Part shown: in pieces, positions 34,360-44,068 of the stretch
How positions within the stretch are numbered: position 1 is the stretch's first letter
Layout of the letters: every line of letters starts with the position of its first letter
Source: Chryseobacterium aquifrigidense
GTDB taxonomy: Bacteria; Bacteroidota; Bacteroidia; Flavobacteriales; Weeksellaceae
Length of the DNA: 64,000 nt
Reading direction: 5' to 3'
NCBI RefSeq assembly: GCF_006716485.1
Contig: NZ_VFPD01000003.1
Coordinates: 183,931-247,930 of the forward strand
The notes under the pieces: generated by a model
Database searches by the model: none
The model's input: only the letters and a program-made list of their open reading frames with translations
Told to the model about the DNA's origin: nothing
Translations under genes and position numbers: made by a program

Positions 34360-36213
34360 ATGTGCGGAATAGTAGGATATACAGGTTTTCAAGACGCTTA
34401 TGAAATTGTAATTAATGGTCTTAGAAGATTGGAATATAGAGGGTATGACAGTGCCGGAATTGTTTTAGAAGGACCAGGTAACAAACTGGAAGTAGAAAAA
34501 ACAAAAGGTAAAGTGGAGGATTTGGTGAATATTTCAAAAGAACTAAAAGGAAAGGCTAAAATTGGAATGGGACACACCCGTTGGGCTACCCACGGAGTTC
34601 CAAGTGACAGAAATTCCCACCCGCACTTGTCAAACAACGGAAAAATTGCAATTGTACATAATGGTATTATTGAAAATTATGATACCATTAAAACAATGCT
34701 TACTGAAAAAGGGTTTACTTTCAAATCTGAAACAGATACGGAAGTACTGGTAAACCTTATCCAGTATTTTATGGATCTTAATCCGGATATCGACTTCCCA
34801 ACTGCAGTGAGATATGCTTTGAATGAAGTATATGGAGCATATGCAATTACTGCGCTTCATGAAGATTATCCTGGAGTATTGGTGGTAGGTAGATTAGGAT
34901 CTCCTTTAGCAATCGGAATCGGTGATAAAGAATACTTTATTGCTTCTGATGCTTCTCCTTTCGTAGAATTTACAAAAGAAGCTATTTATCTTGAAGAAGG
35001 ACATATGGCAACGATCTCTCTGGAAAATGGAGTAGATATCAGAACCATCAGTGAAAACTCTAAAATTGAGCCGGAAATTCAAGAGCTTAAATTAAGCCTT
35101 GAACAAATTGAGAAAGGTGGATACGAACACTTCATGCTTAAAGAGATCTTTGAACAGCCTAAATCTGTACACGATACAATGCGAGGTAGACTTCTTGTAG
35201 ATGAAGGAGTAATTAAAATGGCTGGAATCTGGGATCATGTTGAAAGATTTAAAAATGCCAACAGAATTATCATCATTGCTTGTGGTACTTCTTGGCATGC
35301 AGGTCTTATCGGAGAATATCTGATCGAAGAATACGCAAGAATTCCTGTTGAAGTAGAATACGCATCAGAGTTCAGATACAGAAACCCGATCATTACAGAT
35401 AAAGATGTGGTGATTGCCATTTCTCAGTCCGGAGAAACAGCAGATACGATGGCTGCTTTAAAATTAGCAAAAGAAAAAGGTGCATTTATATATGGTATTT
35501 GTAATGTTGTAGATTCTTCCATTGCAAGAATTACAGATGCTGGTTCATATACCCATGCCGGTCCTGAAATCGGGGTGGCTTCTACCAAAGCATTTACGGC
35601 GCAGCTTACCATTCTTACTTTAATTGCATTTAAATTAGGAAAACACAATGGAAACTTAGGAAACGCTGAATTTATGAGCTTAATTGCTGAGCTTGATGCT
35701 ATTCCTAAGAAAATTGAAGAAGTGTTGAATACTACCCATGAGCTTACGCAGAATATTGCAAAAGATTTTGTGAAAGCTACCAATTTCCTTTATTTAGGAA
35801 GAGGATACAACTATCCTGCAGCCTTAGAAGGAGCATTAAAATTAAAAGAAATTTCTTACATCCATGCAGAAGGATACCCGGCTGCAGAAATGAAGCACGG
35901 TCCCATTGCCCTGATCGATGAAAACATGCCAATTGTAATTATAGCACCTAGAAAAGGGCACTATGATAAAATTGTAAGTAACGTTCAGGAAATTAAAGCG
36001 AGAAAAGGAAAAATTATCGCTGTAGTTAATAAAGGAGACCGTCAGGTGAGCGAAATGGCAGATTATGTTATCGAAATCCCTGAAACTTCAGAATGTTTCT
36101 CTCCAATCGTTGCTTCCGTACCTCTGCAACTGCTTGCTTATTATATTGCAGTATATAGAGGAGCCAACGTAGATCAACCGAGAAACCTTGCAAAATCTGT
36201 TACCGTGGAATAA
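34360..36213 (+). CDS. glmS: Glutamine--fructose-6-phosphate transaminase (isomerizing)
   Basis: 617 residues, the usual length. An N-terminal class II glutaminase starts with the nucleophile Cys2 (MCGIVGYTG). Two SIS domains (ACGTSWHAGLIGEY, AISQSGETADT, GRGYNYPAALEGALKLKE) and the C-terminal KSVTVE complete the protein. It makes glucosamine-6-phosphate for peptidoglycan and LPS. No GlmS-riboswitch-like structure was recognised upstream. The T9SS operon starts 108 nt later. Confidence 0.97.
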   Translation: MCGIVGYTGFQDAYEIVINGLRRLEYRGYDSAGIVLEGPGNKLEVEKTKGKVEDLVNISKELKGKAKIGMGHTRWATHGVPSDRNSHPHLSNNGKIAIVHNGIIENYDTIKTMLTEKGFTFKSETDTEVLVNLIQYFMDLNPDIDFPTAVRYALNEVYGAYAITALHEDYPGVLVVGRLGSPLAIGIGDKEYFIASDASPFVEFTKEAIYLEEGHMATISLENGVDIRTISENSKIEPEIQELKLSLEQIEKGGYEHFMLKEIFEQPKSVHDTMRGRLLVDEGVIKMAGIWDHVERFKNANRIIIIACGTSWHAGLIGEYLIEEYARIPVEVEYASEFRYRNPIITDKDVVIAISQSGETADTMAALKLAKEKGAFIYGICNVVDSSIARITDAGSYTHAGPEIGVASTKAFTAQLTILTLIAFKLGKHNGNLGNAEFMSLIAELDAIPKKIEEVLNTTHELTQNIAKDFVKATNFLYLGRGYNYPAALEGALKLKEISYIHAEGYPAAEMKHGPIALIDENMPIVIIAPRKGHYDKIVSNVQEIKARKGKIIAVVNKGDRQVSEMADYVIEIPETSECFSPIVASVPLQLLAYYIAVYRGANVDQPRNLAKSVTVE

Positions 36214-36321
36214 AAAGTTGTTGTAAATAAAATAAATTTAGATTTCTTCCGTTATTTCAAAAAAAATCTTAAAAGTTTCTTAAAAAAATTATATATTTAC
36301 GGCTTAATTATAAAAATTAAC

Positions 36322-37746
36322 ATGAAAAGGATATTTCTTTTATTATTGTCTGCGTCGGTAGCATCGGTATCTTGTTCAGGTGGTGGCAGCTCTTCTGTAG
36401 GGAAGCCAGGAACAAAAGGAGAATTGATACCAAGAGAAAAAACTAAATCATTTGTTGCGGAAAGACCATACGGAATGGTTGCAATTCCTGCAGGTTCATT
36501 TGTTGCTGGTTTAGCAGACCAGGATCCAACAAATACTCCTGAAAAAGCAGCATTGAAGACTGTTACTGTTTCTTCTTTCTTCATGGATGAAGCAGAAACT
36601 ACCAACTCAGAGTACAGAGTATTTATCAATTATGTAAGAGACTCTATCGCGAGAACTTTACTTGCTGAAGCTGCCGGAGAAGGTGGTGATGAAGGCGGAC
36701 GTAAAGGGGCCAGCATAGGGGATTATGCATACCTTGCTAAAAAAGAAGAAAATTTAACACCTTATCAAGAATATATGGAAGGCCAGGGTGGCCGGGAAGA
36801 CGGAAGCTATGATGCCAGCAAAAGATTAGATTGGAAAATTCCTTTACACTGGAGCACATCAAAATATCCGGATGTAGAATACGCAGAAGTTCTAGAATCT
36901 CTGTATCTGCCTTCTTCTTCAAGAATTGGAAACGAAAGAATTTTAGATGTAAGCAAGCTGAAATATACTTACCGTTGGGGAGATATGGACGCTGCAGTTG
37001 CAGATAACGAAAGAGGAGCTAATTACCTGAAAAGCGAAAGTATCGCGATCTATCCTGATACTACAGTTTGGGTAAAAGATTTCCACTTTGCTTACAATGA
37101 GCCATTGTTTGAACAGTATTTCTGGCACAAGGCTTATAAAGACTATCCTGTTGTTGGGGTTACCTGGGATCAGGCAAGGGCTTATTGTAACTTCAGATCT
37201 AAATTGAAAACAGATTACAACGAAAGCTTAAAAAGAAAAAAACAAAGACCATTAGAGTTCCGTCTTCCAACTGAAACTGAATGGGAATATGCTGCAAGAG
37301 GAGGTATGCAAAATGCTACTTACCCTTGGGGTGGTCCATATTTAATGGATGACAGAGGTTGCTATCTGGCTAACTTTAAGCCGAAGAGAGGTAACTACAT
37401 GGAAGATGAGAAAAAAGGTACTTATACATATACAGCTCCAGTTAAGAAATTTAAGAAAAATGGGTTTGGGTTATTTGATATGGCTGGAAACGTTTCTGAA
37501 TGGACACTATCTTCATTTAACAATTCTTCTTCAGGATTCTCTTCTACATTAAATCCTTCTACTAAAGATAAGATGGATACGAAGAAATCTGTAAGAGGTG
37601 GATCATGGAAAGATATAGGATATGCACTTATGACAGGTGCTAGAGATTGGGAAAGAAAAGATTCCGCAAGAAGCTATATTGGATTCAGAACTGTACAGGA
37701 CATCCCTGAAGCCGCTGTTAAACCAAGAAGAGTTAACAGAAATTAA
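36322..37746 (+). CDS. gldK: Gliding motility/T9SS lipoprotein GldK
   Basis: 474 residues. A lipoprotein signal (ASVASVSC, Cys18) leads into an FGE-sulfatase fold: GMVAIPAGSFVAGLAD near the start, FRLPTETEWEYAARGG and FGLFDMAGNVSEW in the middle, VRGGSWKDIGYALMTGARDW and IGFRTVQD near the end. The two catalytic cysteines of true FGE are absent, so it is structural: GldK forms the periplasmic outer-membrane-associated ring with GldN. It is the first gene of gldKLMN, and a weak -7-like TATATTTAC lies just upstream. Confidence 0.95.
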   Translation: MKRIFLLLLSASVASVSCSGGGSSSVGKPGTKGELIPREKTKSFVAERPYGMVAIPAGSFVAGLADQDPTNTPEKAALKTVTVSSFFMDEAETTNSEYRVFINYVRDSIARTLLAEAAGEGGDEGGRKGASIGDYAYLAKKEENLTPYQEYMEGQGGREDGSYDASKRLDWKIPLHWSTSKYPDVEYAEVLESLYLPSSSRIGNERILDVSKLKYTYRWGDMDAAVADNERGANYLKSESIAIYPDTTVWVKDFHFAYNEPLFEQYFWHKAYKDYPVVGVTWDQARAYCNFRSKLKTDYNESLKRKKQRPLEFRLPTETEWEYAARGGMQNATYPWGGPYLMDDRGCYLANFKPKRGNYMEDEKKGTYTYTAPVKKFKKNGFGLFDMAGNVSEWTLSSFNNSSSGFSSTLNPSTKDKMDTKKSVRGGSWKDIGYALMTGARDWERKDSARSYIGFRTVQDIPEAAVKPRRVNRN

Positions 37747-37799
37747 TCAGACAATTTTTCAATAACAATTTTATTTAACATTAAAAAAACTAACTCAAT

Positions 37800-38498
37800 A
37801 TGTTTAAGACTAAAGATGCTTGGATGAATTTCTTTTATTCATTCGGTGCTGCAATTGTAATTCTTGGAGCTTGGCTTAAAATTACTCACATTACCTTGGG
37901 ACCAATTAACGGGAATATTGCTCTTACTGTGGGGCTTATTACTGAGGCAATTATCTTTATCATTTTTGCATTTGACCCTCCAAAATCAGAAGAGTCTTAT
38001 GCTTGGGAAAATGTTTATCCTGAGTTATTAGATAAGCATGCAAACCCAAATCCTTTACACTCTAATGTTTCTTCTAGAAATAATAACGCTGCAGCTCAAT
38101 TTGCTGAATTAGAAAACTCTCTTTCTAACAAATTGGATAAAATGCTTGAAGATGCTAGATTAGATGTTCAATTATTTGAAAGATTAAGAACAGGAATTGA
38201 TAAATTCTCAAACTCTGTTGATCAAATCAATCAAACTGTTGACGTATCTGCTTCTACTCATAAATATAACGATCAATTAAATAAAGCAGCTCAGCATATG
38301 GAAAGCATGAATGCTCTTTATGCAATGCAACTTGAAAGCGGTAAGAGACAATCTGAATTTGCTAACAAGTACGTTGCTGATATGCAGAAATCTGCAGAGC
38401 AATCTGAAAAATTCAACCAAGAGCTACAAGGTTTAACATCTAATCTTAATAACTTAAATAGAGTTTATGGTGGTATGCTAACTGCTATGAAGTCTTAA
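37800..38498 (+). CDS. gldL: T9SS motor protein GldL
   Basis: 232 residues. Two transmembrane helices at about 13-27 and 40-57, followed by a long cytoplasmic region with coiled-coil character (about 90-230). The motor-critical glutamate is Glu49 in TEAIIFIIFAFDPP, the residue placed in the membrane for proton flow in Flavobacterium GldL. With GldM it forms the GldLM proton-driven motor that powers T9SS and gliding. It lies 53 nt after gldK. Confidence 0.95.
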   Translation: MFKTKDAWMNFFYSFGAAIVILGAWLKITHITLGPINGNIALTVGLITEAIIFIIFAFDPPKSEESYAWENVYPELLDKHANPNPLHSNVSSRNNNAAAQFAELENSLSNKLDKMLEDARLDVQLFERLRTGIDKFSNSVDQINQTVDVSASTHKYNDQLNKAAQHMESMNALYAMQLESGKRQSEFANKYVADMQKSAEQSEKFNQELQGLTSNLNNLNRVYGGMLTAMKS

Positions 38499-38550
38499 TT
38501 CCTAACCATTTCTAAATTTAACTACTTAATCAAAAAACAAAGAAAAGAGA

Positions 38551-40143
38551 ATGGCACAAGGAAAACAGACCCCTCGTCAGAAGATGATCAACCTGATGTA
38601 TTTGGTGTTCATCGCGATGATGGCCCTAAATATTGATGCAGAAATCATCAGATCATACTATGACTCTACCAGAGCATTGAATGAAACCAGAACTTTAACA
38701 GAAAAAAAGAACGAGAAGATCTTTGAAAGAACGTTGGAAGCTAAGGCTCAGCAAGTTCCGGATACTTATGCACAGCCTTGGTCTCAGTACAAAGTATTGA
38801 AAACCAAAATTGATGCATTGGTAAAATCTGCTCAGGATATTAAAGATTTGTTGAAGAAACAATCTGAGTTTCACGACAAAGATCCTAAAACAGGAAAAGA
38901 TATTGACGTAAGTGAAAACTTTGCTGCATTGAACAACAACGAAGCCACTACTGAATATTTCTTCAAAGAAGGAGATGAAAATACTCCATCTAAGAATGCA
39001 TTAGACCTGAAAGCTAAAATTGATGACGTAAGAAACTACATCAATGCTACTTTCGGAAGCAATGCTCAGTTACAGGATTTAGTGGCAAGAGCTAACAAGT
39101 CTCTTATCGCGGAGTATCCTAAAGGAACATCTCCAAATGAAAAGACTTGGTTCCAGAATAAATTTTATCATCAGCCGCTAATTGCTGCAATATCTAACTT
39201 GGAGATTATCCAAAATGATGCCAGAAACGTTCAGTCTGATGCATTGGCATTATTACTTCAGGAAAAAGTGGATGCGAGTATTAAATTCTCAAGCTACGAG
39301 CCTATCGTTTCAGGTCCGGTGGATATCCAGGCAGGAAAACAGGCTGAAGTAAAAGTAATGCTAGGTACTTATTCTAACAGTAATAAGATCAGCATTTCTG
39401 GAGTAAGTAAAGTAGAAAACGGTAAAGGTTCTATCGCAATTTCAGGTTCTGGAATTGGTGAACATAAATTGGGAGGTACTATTACATTAACGGATGCTTC
39501 AGGTAAGCCGCAAAGCTTCCCTTGGACACATACTTATAATGTAATTGCAGGACCAAGAGAAGTAAAACTTGAAAAAGGATTATTACTTTCTGCAGACAAA
39601 ATGAATGTAATGTATAGAGGACTTGAGAACCCTGTTTCAGGATCAATCTTAGGAGCTGACAATTCTAAACTTTCATTATCTGCTCCGGGTGCATCTGTAA
39701 GAAGTACAGGCCCAGGAAAATGGATTGTAAAACCAACTACAGGTACTACTGTTAAGTTAACATTGTCAGGAACAGATCCTTACGGAAAATCAGTATCTCA
39801 GGTGTTTGAATACAGAATTAAAAATGTACCACCACCACAAGGTCAGATTAGAGGACAAAGTATTGTGTCTATGCCGGCAACTTCTATTCCTAACCAATCT
39901 GTTCAGGCAGCAATCCCTGACTTTGACTTCCCTGTGTCATTTACTGTAACTCAGTTTATGGTAAGAGTACCAGGTAGAGCAGCGCTATTAGTTCATGGAA
40001 ATTCATTAGATGATGCTGCTGGATTAGTGAAGAATCTTAGATCTGGAGATGTAGTTTCTATCTTTGATATTAAAGTTACTGCTCAAGGTTTAGATGGACA
40101 GGTTATTAAAAACATTACTCCTATAATCATTAACATTCCATAG
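38551..40143 (+). CDS. gldM: T9SS motor protein GldM
   Basis: 530 residues. A short cytoplasmic segment with Arg9 (QTPRQKMINLMYL) and a single transmembrane helix at about 15-30 fit the known GldM arrangement in which Arg9 interacts with the GldL Glu49 ring. The periplasmic part is mainly beta with Ig-like domains (about residues 220-530), and a helical region precedes them. It couples the motor to the GldKN ring across the periplasm. 52 nt separate it from gldL and 20 nt from gldN. Confidence 0.95.
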   Translation: MAQGKQTPRQKMINLMYLVFIAMMALNIDAEIIRSYYDSTRALNETRTLTEKKNEKIFERTLEAKAQQVPDTYAQPWSQYKVLKTKIDALVKSAQDIKDLLKKQSEFHDKDPKTGKDIDVSENFAALNNNEATTEYFFKEGDENTPSKNALDLKAKIDDVRNYINATFGSNAQLQDLVARANKSLIAEYPKGTSPNEKTWFQNKFYHQPLIAAISNLEIIQNDARNVQSDALALLLQEKVDASIKFSSYEPIVSGPVDIQAGKQAEVKVMLGTYSNSNKISISGVSKVENGKGSIAISGSGIGEHKLGGTITLTDASGKPQSFPWTHTYNVIAGPREVKLEKGLLLSADKMNVMYRGLENPVSGSILGADNSKLSLSAPGASVRSTGPGKWIVKPTTGTTVKLTLSGTDPYGKSVSQVFEYRIKNVPPPQGQIRGQSIVSMPATSIPNQSVQAAIPDFDFPVSFTVTQFMVRVPGRAALLVHGNSLDDAAGLVKNLRSGDVVSIFDIKVTAQGLDGQVIKNITPIIINIP

Positions 40144-40163
40144 GACTAAAATTGTAATTTATT

Positions 40164-41102
40164 ATGAAAAAATATATTAGCACCCTTTTAGTATTAGTTT
40201 CGGGATTTGCTTTTTCCCAGACTATTCTGAATGCATCCTCTCCGGAAGAGTTCAGACAGATGAGAGCAGAAAACAAACAAAAAGTTGGTGATACTATTGT
40301 AGATAAAACAGTAAAGCCTCTTGAGTATGGTTTCGTAGAAGACAAAGATATCCTTAAAAGTATGTTTGTATGGGAGATCATTGATATGAATGATAAGATC
40401 AACCAGCCATTCTACTATGATAATCCGGATGGCCTTCTTTCTTCTCCTACAAGATCTCTATACCAATTATTGTTGGATGCAGCTTTAAGTGGAAAAATTG
40501 AGCAGGTATATGATGATGAAAACTTCACTGTAAAACTTTCTCCTGAAGGAATTCAGAAAAGATTGGAAAAAGTGATCATCAATGATGCTGCTATTGATAT
40601 CTTAAACTCTGGAAGACAACTTACAGAAGCAGAAAAAAAGCAATATACTGACGTATTTAAGACAACTACTGATAAAGTAAAAGTTCTTAAAATCATGGGT
40701 ATGTGGTTTATTGATAAGAGAGACGGGCAAATGAAATACAGACCTCTTGGTATTGCTGCTATGGGACCGGATCCTGCAGTACAGGGAGTTATCGGGCCAG
40801 ATGGTAAGCCTATTGCAAGTAACGATGAGTTAATTGATCTGTTCTGGATCTATTATCCAAGTGCTCGTGATGTTTTGGCGAATAATTTTGTTTTCAACAG
40901 AAAAAATTCGTCTGCTGACTTATCTTTCGATGATGTTATCAATGCAAGAAGATTCTCTTCTATCATTTATAAGTCTTCAGCTGGTTTAGGAGATGGTACT
41001 ATTAAAGATTATATTCCTAAAAATGCCGATGAACAACTGGAAGAAAGTGATAGAATCAAAGGACAGATTCTTGATATGGAAAATGATATGTGGAATTACT
41101 AG
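40164..41102 (+). CDS. gldN: T9SS/gliding protein GldN
   Basis: 312 residues with a Sec signal peptide (LVLVSGFAFSQ) and no lipid-attachment Cys. It is the partner of GldK in the large periplasmic ring under the outer membrane. Conserved segments include the long YGFVEDKDILKSMFVWEIID and RPLGIAAMGPDP. It ends the gldKLMN operon, followed 20 nt later by a strong terminator. Confidence 0.94.
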   Translation: MKKYISTLLVLVSGFAFSQTILNASSPEEFRQMRAENKQKVGDTIVDKTVKPLEYGFVEDKDILKSMFVWEIIDMNDKINQPFYYDNPDGLLSSPTRSLYQLLLDAALSGKIEQVYDDENFTVKLSPEGIQKRLEKVIINDAAIDILNSGRQLTEAEKKQYTDVFKTTTDKVKVLKIMGMWFIDKRDGQMKYRPLGIAAMGPDPAVQGVIGPDGKPIASNDELIDLFWIYYPSARDVLANNFVFNRKNSSADLSFDDVINARRFSSIIYKSSAGLGDGTIKDYIPKNADEQLEESDRIKGQILDMENDMWNY

Positions 41103-41122
41103 ATTTCACTTGATATTTATAG

Positions 41123-41156
41123 AAAACCTGAGTATTTTTACTCAGGTTTTTTTATT
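41123..41156 (+). terminator. Terminator of the gldKLMN operon
   Basis: A 12-bp stem AAAACCTGAGTA/TACTCAGGTTTT (41123-41134 with 41139-41150) and a T-run. The next gene's ATG is at 41157, directly after the T-run. Confidence 0.88.
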
Positions 41157-42191
41157 ATGAGAAATGTAGATTATATTATTGTAGGAGATGGATATGCCGG
41201 GCTTTTCTTAGCTCATCAGCTAATTAAAAACAACAAGTCTTTTGTGATCTTTACAGAAGGACGAAGAAGTGCTTCCCAGGTTTCAGCAGGAATTATCAAT
41301 CCCGTTGTGCTAAAAAAGTTTACCACATTCTGGAAAGCACAGGAACAAATAGATTTTCTCAAAGAAAGTCTAAAGGAAATAGAATCATATACCGGAGAAA
41401 ATTATCTGATCAATGCTCCCATCCACAGAATTTTTCATGATGAGAATGAACAGAATTTATGGTTGAAAAAATCAGAAAATGAAGAATTATCACATTTTCT
41501 TGATCAAAATTTTGATCGTTTAAATATAGTAAAAAACGATTTTCTTACCGGAAAGGTCAATCAATCAGCAAGACTTAATGTTAATGGATTTTTCGGTGGT
41601 CTATTCAATTATTTTGAAAAAAAAGATCATCTGGTACAAGAAAAATTCGATTATTCAAAATTGAACCCATCTGAATCCATCTATAAGAATTATACTTTCA
41701 AGAATATTATATTTTGTGAAGGAATGGGAGTGAAGGAGAATCCTTACTTTTCAGAGATTACAGTAACCCCGAATAAAGGTCACCATATAAAAGTGAAACT
41801 GTCACAACCTCTTCCGGAAAATATAACCATTAAAAAGAAACATTTTTTATTCCCAACCGGTAACGGGCTGTATTTTTATGGAGGAACTTATGACAGGGAG
41901 CAGCTTCACCATCACATTGATGAGTCTGCAGTTGCACAACTTGTGAAGGGACTTTCAGAATTTTATCCTTATGATTTTGAAGTAGAAGAAGTACATTTCG
42001 GATTCCGCCCGACTGTAAAAGACAGAAGACCTATCATAGGAAGGCACGAAACATTCAGCAATCTTTATGTCTTTAATGGACTTGGAGCCCGTGGTATTCT
42101 TAATGGATGCTATTTTTCGAGAGATTTATTCCGTTTTATGGAGGAAGATATCCCACTGCACGAAGAAGTTTCATGGAAGAGATTTCAATAG
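41157..42191 (+). CDS. FAD-dependent oxidoreductase, DAO family
   Basis: 344 residues. The N-terminal dinucleotide-binding motif is GDGYAGLFLA (GxGxxG), followed by the FAD-linking segment SASQVSAGIINPVVLKKFT. The C-terminal part has HFGFRPTVKDRRPIIGRH and LYVFNGLGARG, typical of D-amino-acid oxidase-like or ThiO/SoxA-type enzymes. The substrate is not evident. It starts right at the end of the gldN terminator, so it must be transcribed either by read-through or from a promoter inside that hairpin region; no upstream SD is seen, as is usual here. Confidence 0.82.
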   Translation: MRNVDYIIVGDGYAGLFLAHQLIKNNKSFVIFTEGRRSASQVSAGIINPVVLKKFTTFWKAQEQIDFLKESLKEIESYTGENYLINAPIHRIFHDENEQNLWLKKSENEELSHFLDQNFDRLNIVKNDFLTGKVNQSARLNVNGFFGGLFNYFEKKDHLVQEKFDYSKLNPSESIYKNYTFKNIIFCEGMGVKENPYFSEITVTPNKGHHIKVKLSQPLPENITIKKKHFLFPTGNGLYFYGGTYDREQLHHHIDESAVAQLVKGLSEFYPYDFEVEEVHFGFRPTVKDRRPIIGRHETFSNLYVFNGLGARGILNGCYFSRDLFRFMEEDIPLHEEVSWKRFQ

Positions 42192-42226
42192 TGTATCTTA
42201 GTGCAGATAATAAAAGGTGAAAATTT

Positions 42227-42487
42227 ATGAATGAAAATATATTAGGTATAGTGGCCGGAGTTCTTACTTCCGTTTCAATGATCCCACAACTTATAAAGGT
42301 AATCAGAGAAAAGAATGTAGAAGATATTTCTTTACTCATGCTGCTGGTCCTGATTTCAGGACTTTCTTTATGGGTATGGTACGGCTTTGCCAAAGACGAA
42401 CTACCTATCATTGTATCCAATGCATTTGCAGTTCTGGTGAATATCAGCCTTTTGATCTGTTATATCATGTATAATAAGAAAAAATAG
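42227..42487 (+). CDS. SemiSWEET-type sugar transporter
   Basis: 86 residues with three transmembrane helices and the PQ-loop motif SMIPQLIKV in the first one, followed by LSLWVWYGFAKDELPIIVSNAF. SemiSWEETs work as dimers that pass sugars through the inner membrane. It follows the oxidoreductase by 35 nt and is closed by a perfect terminator. Confidence 0.92.
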   Translation: MNENILGIVAGVLTSVSMIPQLIKVIREKNVEDISLLMLLVLISGLSLWVWYGFAKDELPIIVSNAFAVLVNISLLICYIMYNKKK

Positions 42488-42500
42488 AATTGCCAAATAA

Positions 42501-42536
42501 AAATACGCTTCATCATGATGAAGCGTATTTTATTTT
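42501..42536. terminator. Bidirectional terminator after the SemiSWEET gene
   Basis: Perfect palindrome AAATACGCTTCATCA/TGATGAAGCGTATTT (42501-42530), 15 bp with no loop base, with T-rich sequence after it. It serves the convergent META gene also. Confidence 0.9.
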
Positions 42537-42565
42537 ATTTAAGTGAAATATTAAGCGAGATCCTA

Positions 42566-43000
42566 TTATTGAAGTACAAATTTAGCTAAAGGAGCCATTC
42601 TTGCCTTGTTTAAAGTCAGTGTATTTCCGTTTACAGAGTAATTATCTGCTGCAAGGATTGCTTTGGTAAATTGATTTTCAATATCAAGATCCTCACAAGC
42701 CATCATGGTAGACATTCCCTGATTGAATTTAATTCTCATTATTTCAGGTTTGATCTCAAATGTTCCTCCTAAACCATTACATCCTGCATGTCCCTGATAT
42801 CTCATTCCATCCATTTCAAGCTTGAAATAAGGATTGTTTTTAGGGTTTTTCAATTCAATCGGCTTCCCGTTAAGCTCAGTAAGCTTCCACGTTTTTCCTG
42901 TAATATCAGTAGTTGCTTTTTGAGCATTTTGTGTTTTACAAGAAACCACTAAAAATGCTGCGATAACAAGTGCCGAAAAATAATAATATAAACTTCTCAT
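42566..43000 (-). CDS. META domain-containing lipoprotein (HslJ-like)
   Basis: 144 residues. A lipoprotein signal (AAFLVVSC, Cys21) is followed by a META/HslJ domain: GKTWKLTELNGKPIEL, GHAGCNGLGGTFEIKP, MMACEDLDIENQFTKAI. META proteins are secreted or envelope proteins linked in some bacteria to heat shock or novobiocin resistance; the exact function is unknown. It is followed by the SemiSWEET terminator and lies 38 nt downstream of another small lipoprotein gene. Confidence 0.9.
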   Translation of the reverse strand: MRSLYYYFSALVIAAFLVVSCKTQNAQKATTDITGKTWKLTELNGKPIELKNPKNNPYFKLEMDGMRYQGHAGCNGLGGTFEIKPEIMRIKFNQGMSTMMACEDLDIENQFTKAILAADNYSVNGNTLTLNKARMAPLAKFVLQ

Positions 43001-43038
43001 AATGTTTATTTTTTTAATGTGAATTGCTAATCCCTATG

Positions 43039-43431
43039 CTAATACGATGCCATTTTTGCAGGACCAGACTCTTTTTTTGCCTGTTTAAGATGGAAAAGGA
43101 CCATATCAACATTCTTTTTCAGAAAAGTGATATTGCCTTTAATATCAGAGTATTGATATTCTTCATTGGAGGCTGTATAGTCAGGTAAAGCATCACTTTT
43201 TTTAAGGTCAAAAGTTTTGCCGTTTAAATGTATTGTTGCTGTATTTTTGGTGTTGTTGATAGTCACTTCTATTTTTTCTCCATAGCTGTCAACATACACA
43301 TTTTTTGAAATGTCATCTGTATTTTCTGGAGCAACAGCAGTAATTGTTTCAGCTTCTTTTCCGGGATGTTTACACGCTGTCAGGGAAATAATGGTCAATC
43401 CGAAAAGGACTGGTAATAATAATTTTTTCAT
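43039..43431 (-). CDS. Small lipoprotein, possibly MliC-like
   Basis: 130 residues. Signal peptide with lipobox SLTAC (Cys20), then a short linker and a beta-rich domain of about 85 residues: KNVYVDSYGEKIEVTINN, TATIHLNGKTFDLKKSD, YSDIKGNITFLKKNVDMVLF. The pattern of alternating strands and a final DMVLFHLK resembles lysozyme inhibitors of the MliC/PliC type, but the match is weak. It is probably cotranscribed with the META gene (38 nt gap). Confidence 0.6.
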   Translation of the reverse strand: MKKLLLPVLFGLTIISLTACKHPGKEAETITAVAPENTDDISKNVYVDSYGEKIEVTINNTKNTATIHLNGKTFDLKKSDALPDYTASNEEYQYSDIKGNITFLKKNVDMVLFHLKQAKKESGPAKMASY

Positions 43432-44068
43432 AGTGATAAGTGATTTTAAAGTGTTTCATGAATTATGCTGTTAATGCTATATAAATTTACAAATATTTTT
43501 AATAAATATGTGTTAATTTTTCATAAACTAACAGAAAATTAAAGTTTTAGGTTATTTAACTCACTGTTTTTTGAAGCAATATTCACGAAACGGAATGTAA
43601 TAATTATTGTGGAAGATTAAGGATAACAGTTGTTAATTCAGGGTTTTTAACGAACTTGCTTTCAGTAGTATAAAGTTGTTTTTTTTCATTTTTCATTTGT
43701 TGTGTTAATTTTCGGCAAAAATAATTCAAAAAAAAGAGAGTAACAATAAGTAAATGTTAATAATTATAATTTATGATAAAGTTTAGGTTGGAATAGAAAA
43801 ATTTTCAAAACAGACAATCAGGCCGTTTAAAATGTTCAAAAACGAAACAGCTTTAAAATTAAAATTTCCTTAAATCAACAAATGTGGCTTACTTTTTGAA
43901 ATTTGAAACATGCACAGATGAGATGTCAGAATTGCTCAGAATACGCTTGAATAAAAGAAATATTTAATATTTATCACATTTTTGGATTCAGGTATTTTAA
44001 AGAAGAGTTAAATTTTGTTAATCCATGATGATAATATCATAATCTGGGTGTACATTTGCAACTTCAAA
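43432..44068. other. Long intergenic region between divergent units
   Basis: A very AT-rich 640-bp stretch with no credible gene. It holds a candidate minus-strand promoter (TTG complement of 43744-43746, 20 bp, TATTTTTG complement of 43716-43723) for the lipoprotein pair, which would leave a leader of about 280 nt. On the plus strand a TACATTTG box at 44051-44058 sits just before the ATG at 44069, predicting an almost leaderless transcript. Nothing else was recognised. Confidence 0.5.

Noticed and set aside
36322..37746. Second formylglycine-generating enzyme
   Set aside because: The active cysteines are missing and the gene is followed by gldL, gldM and gldN; it is GldK.
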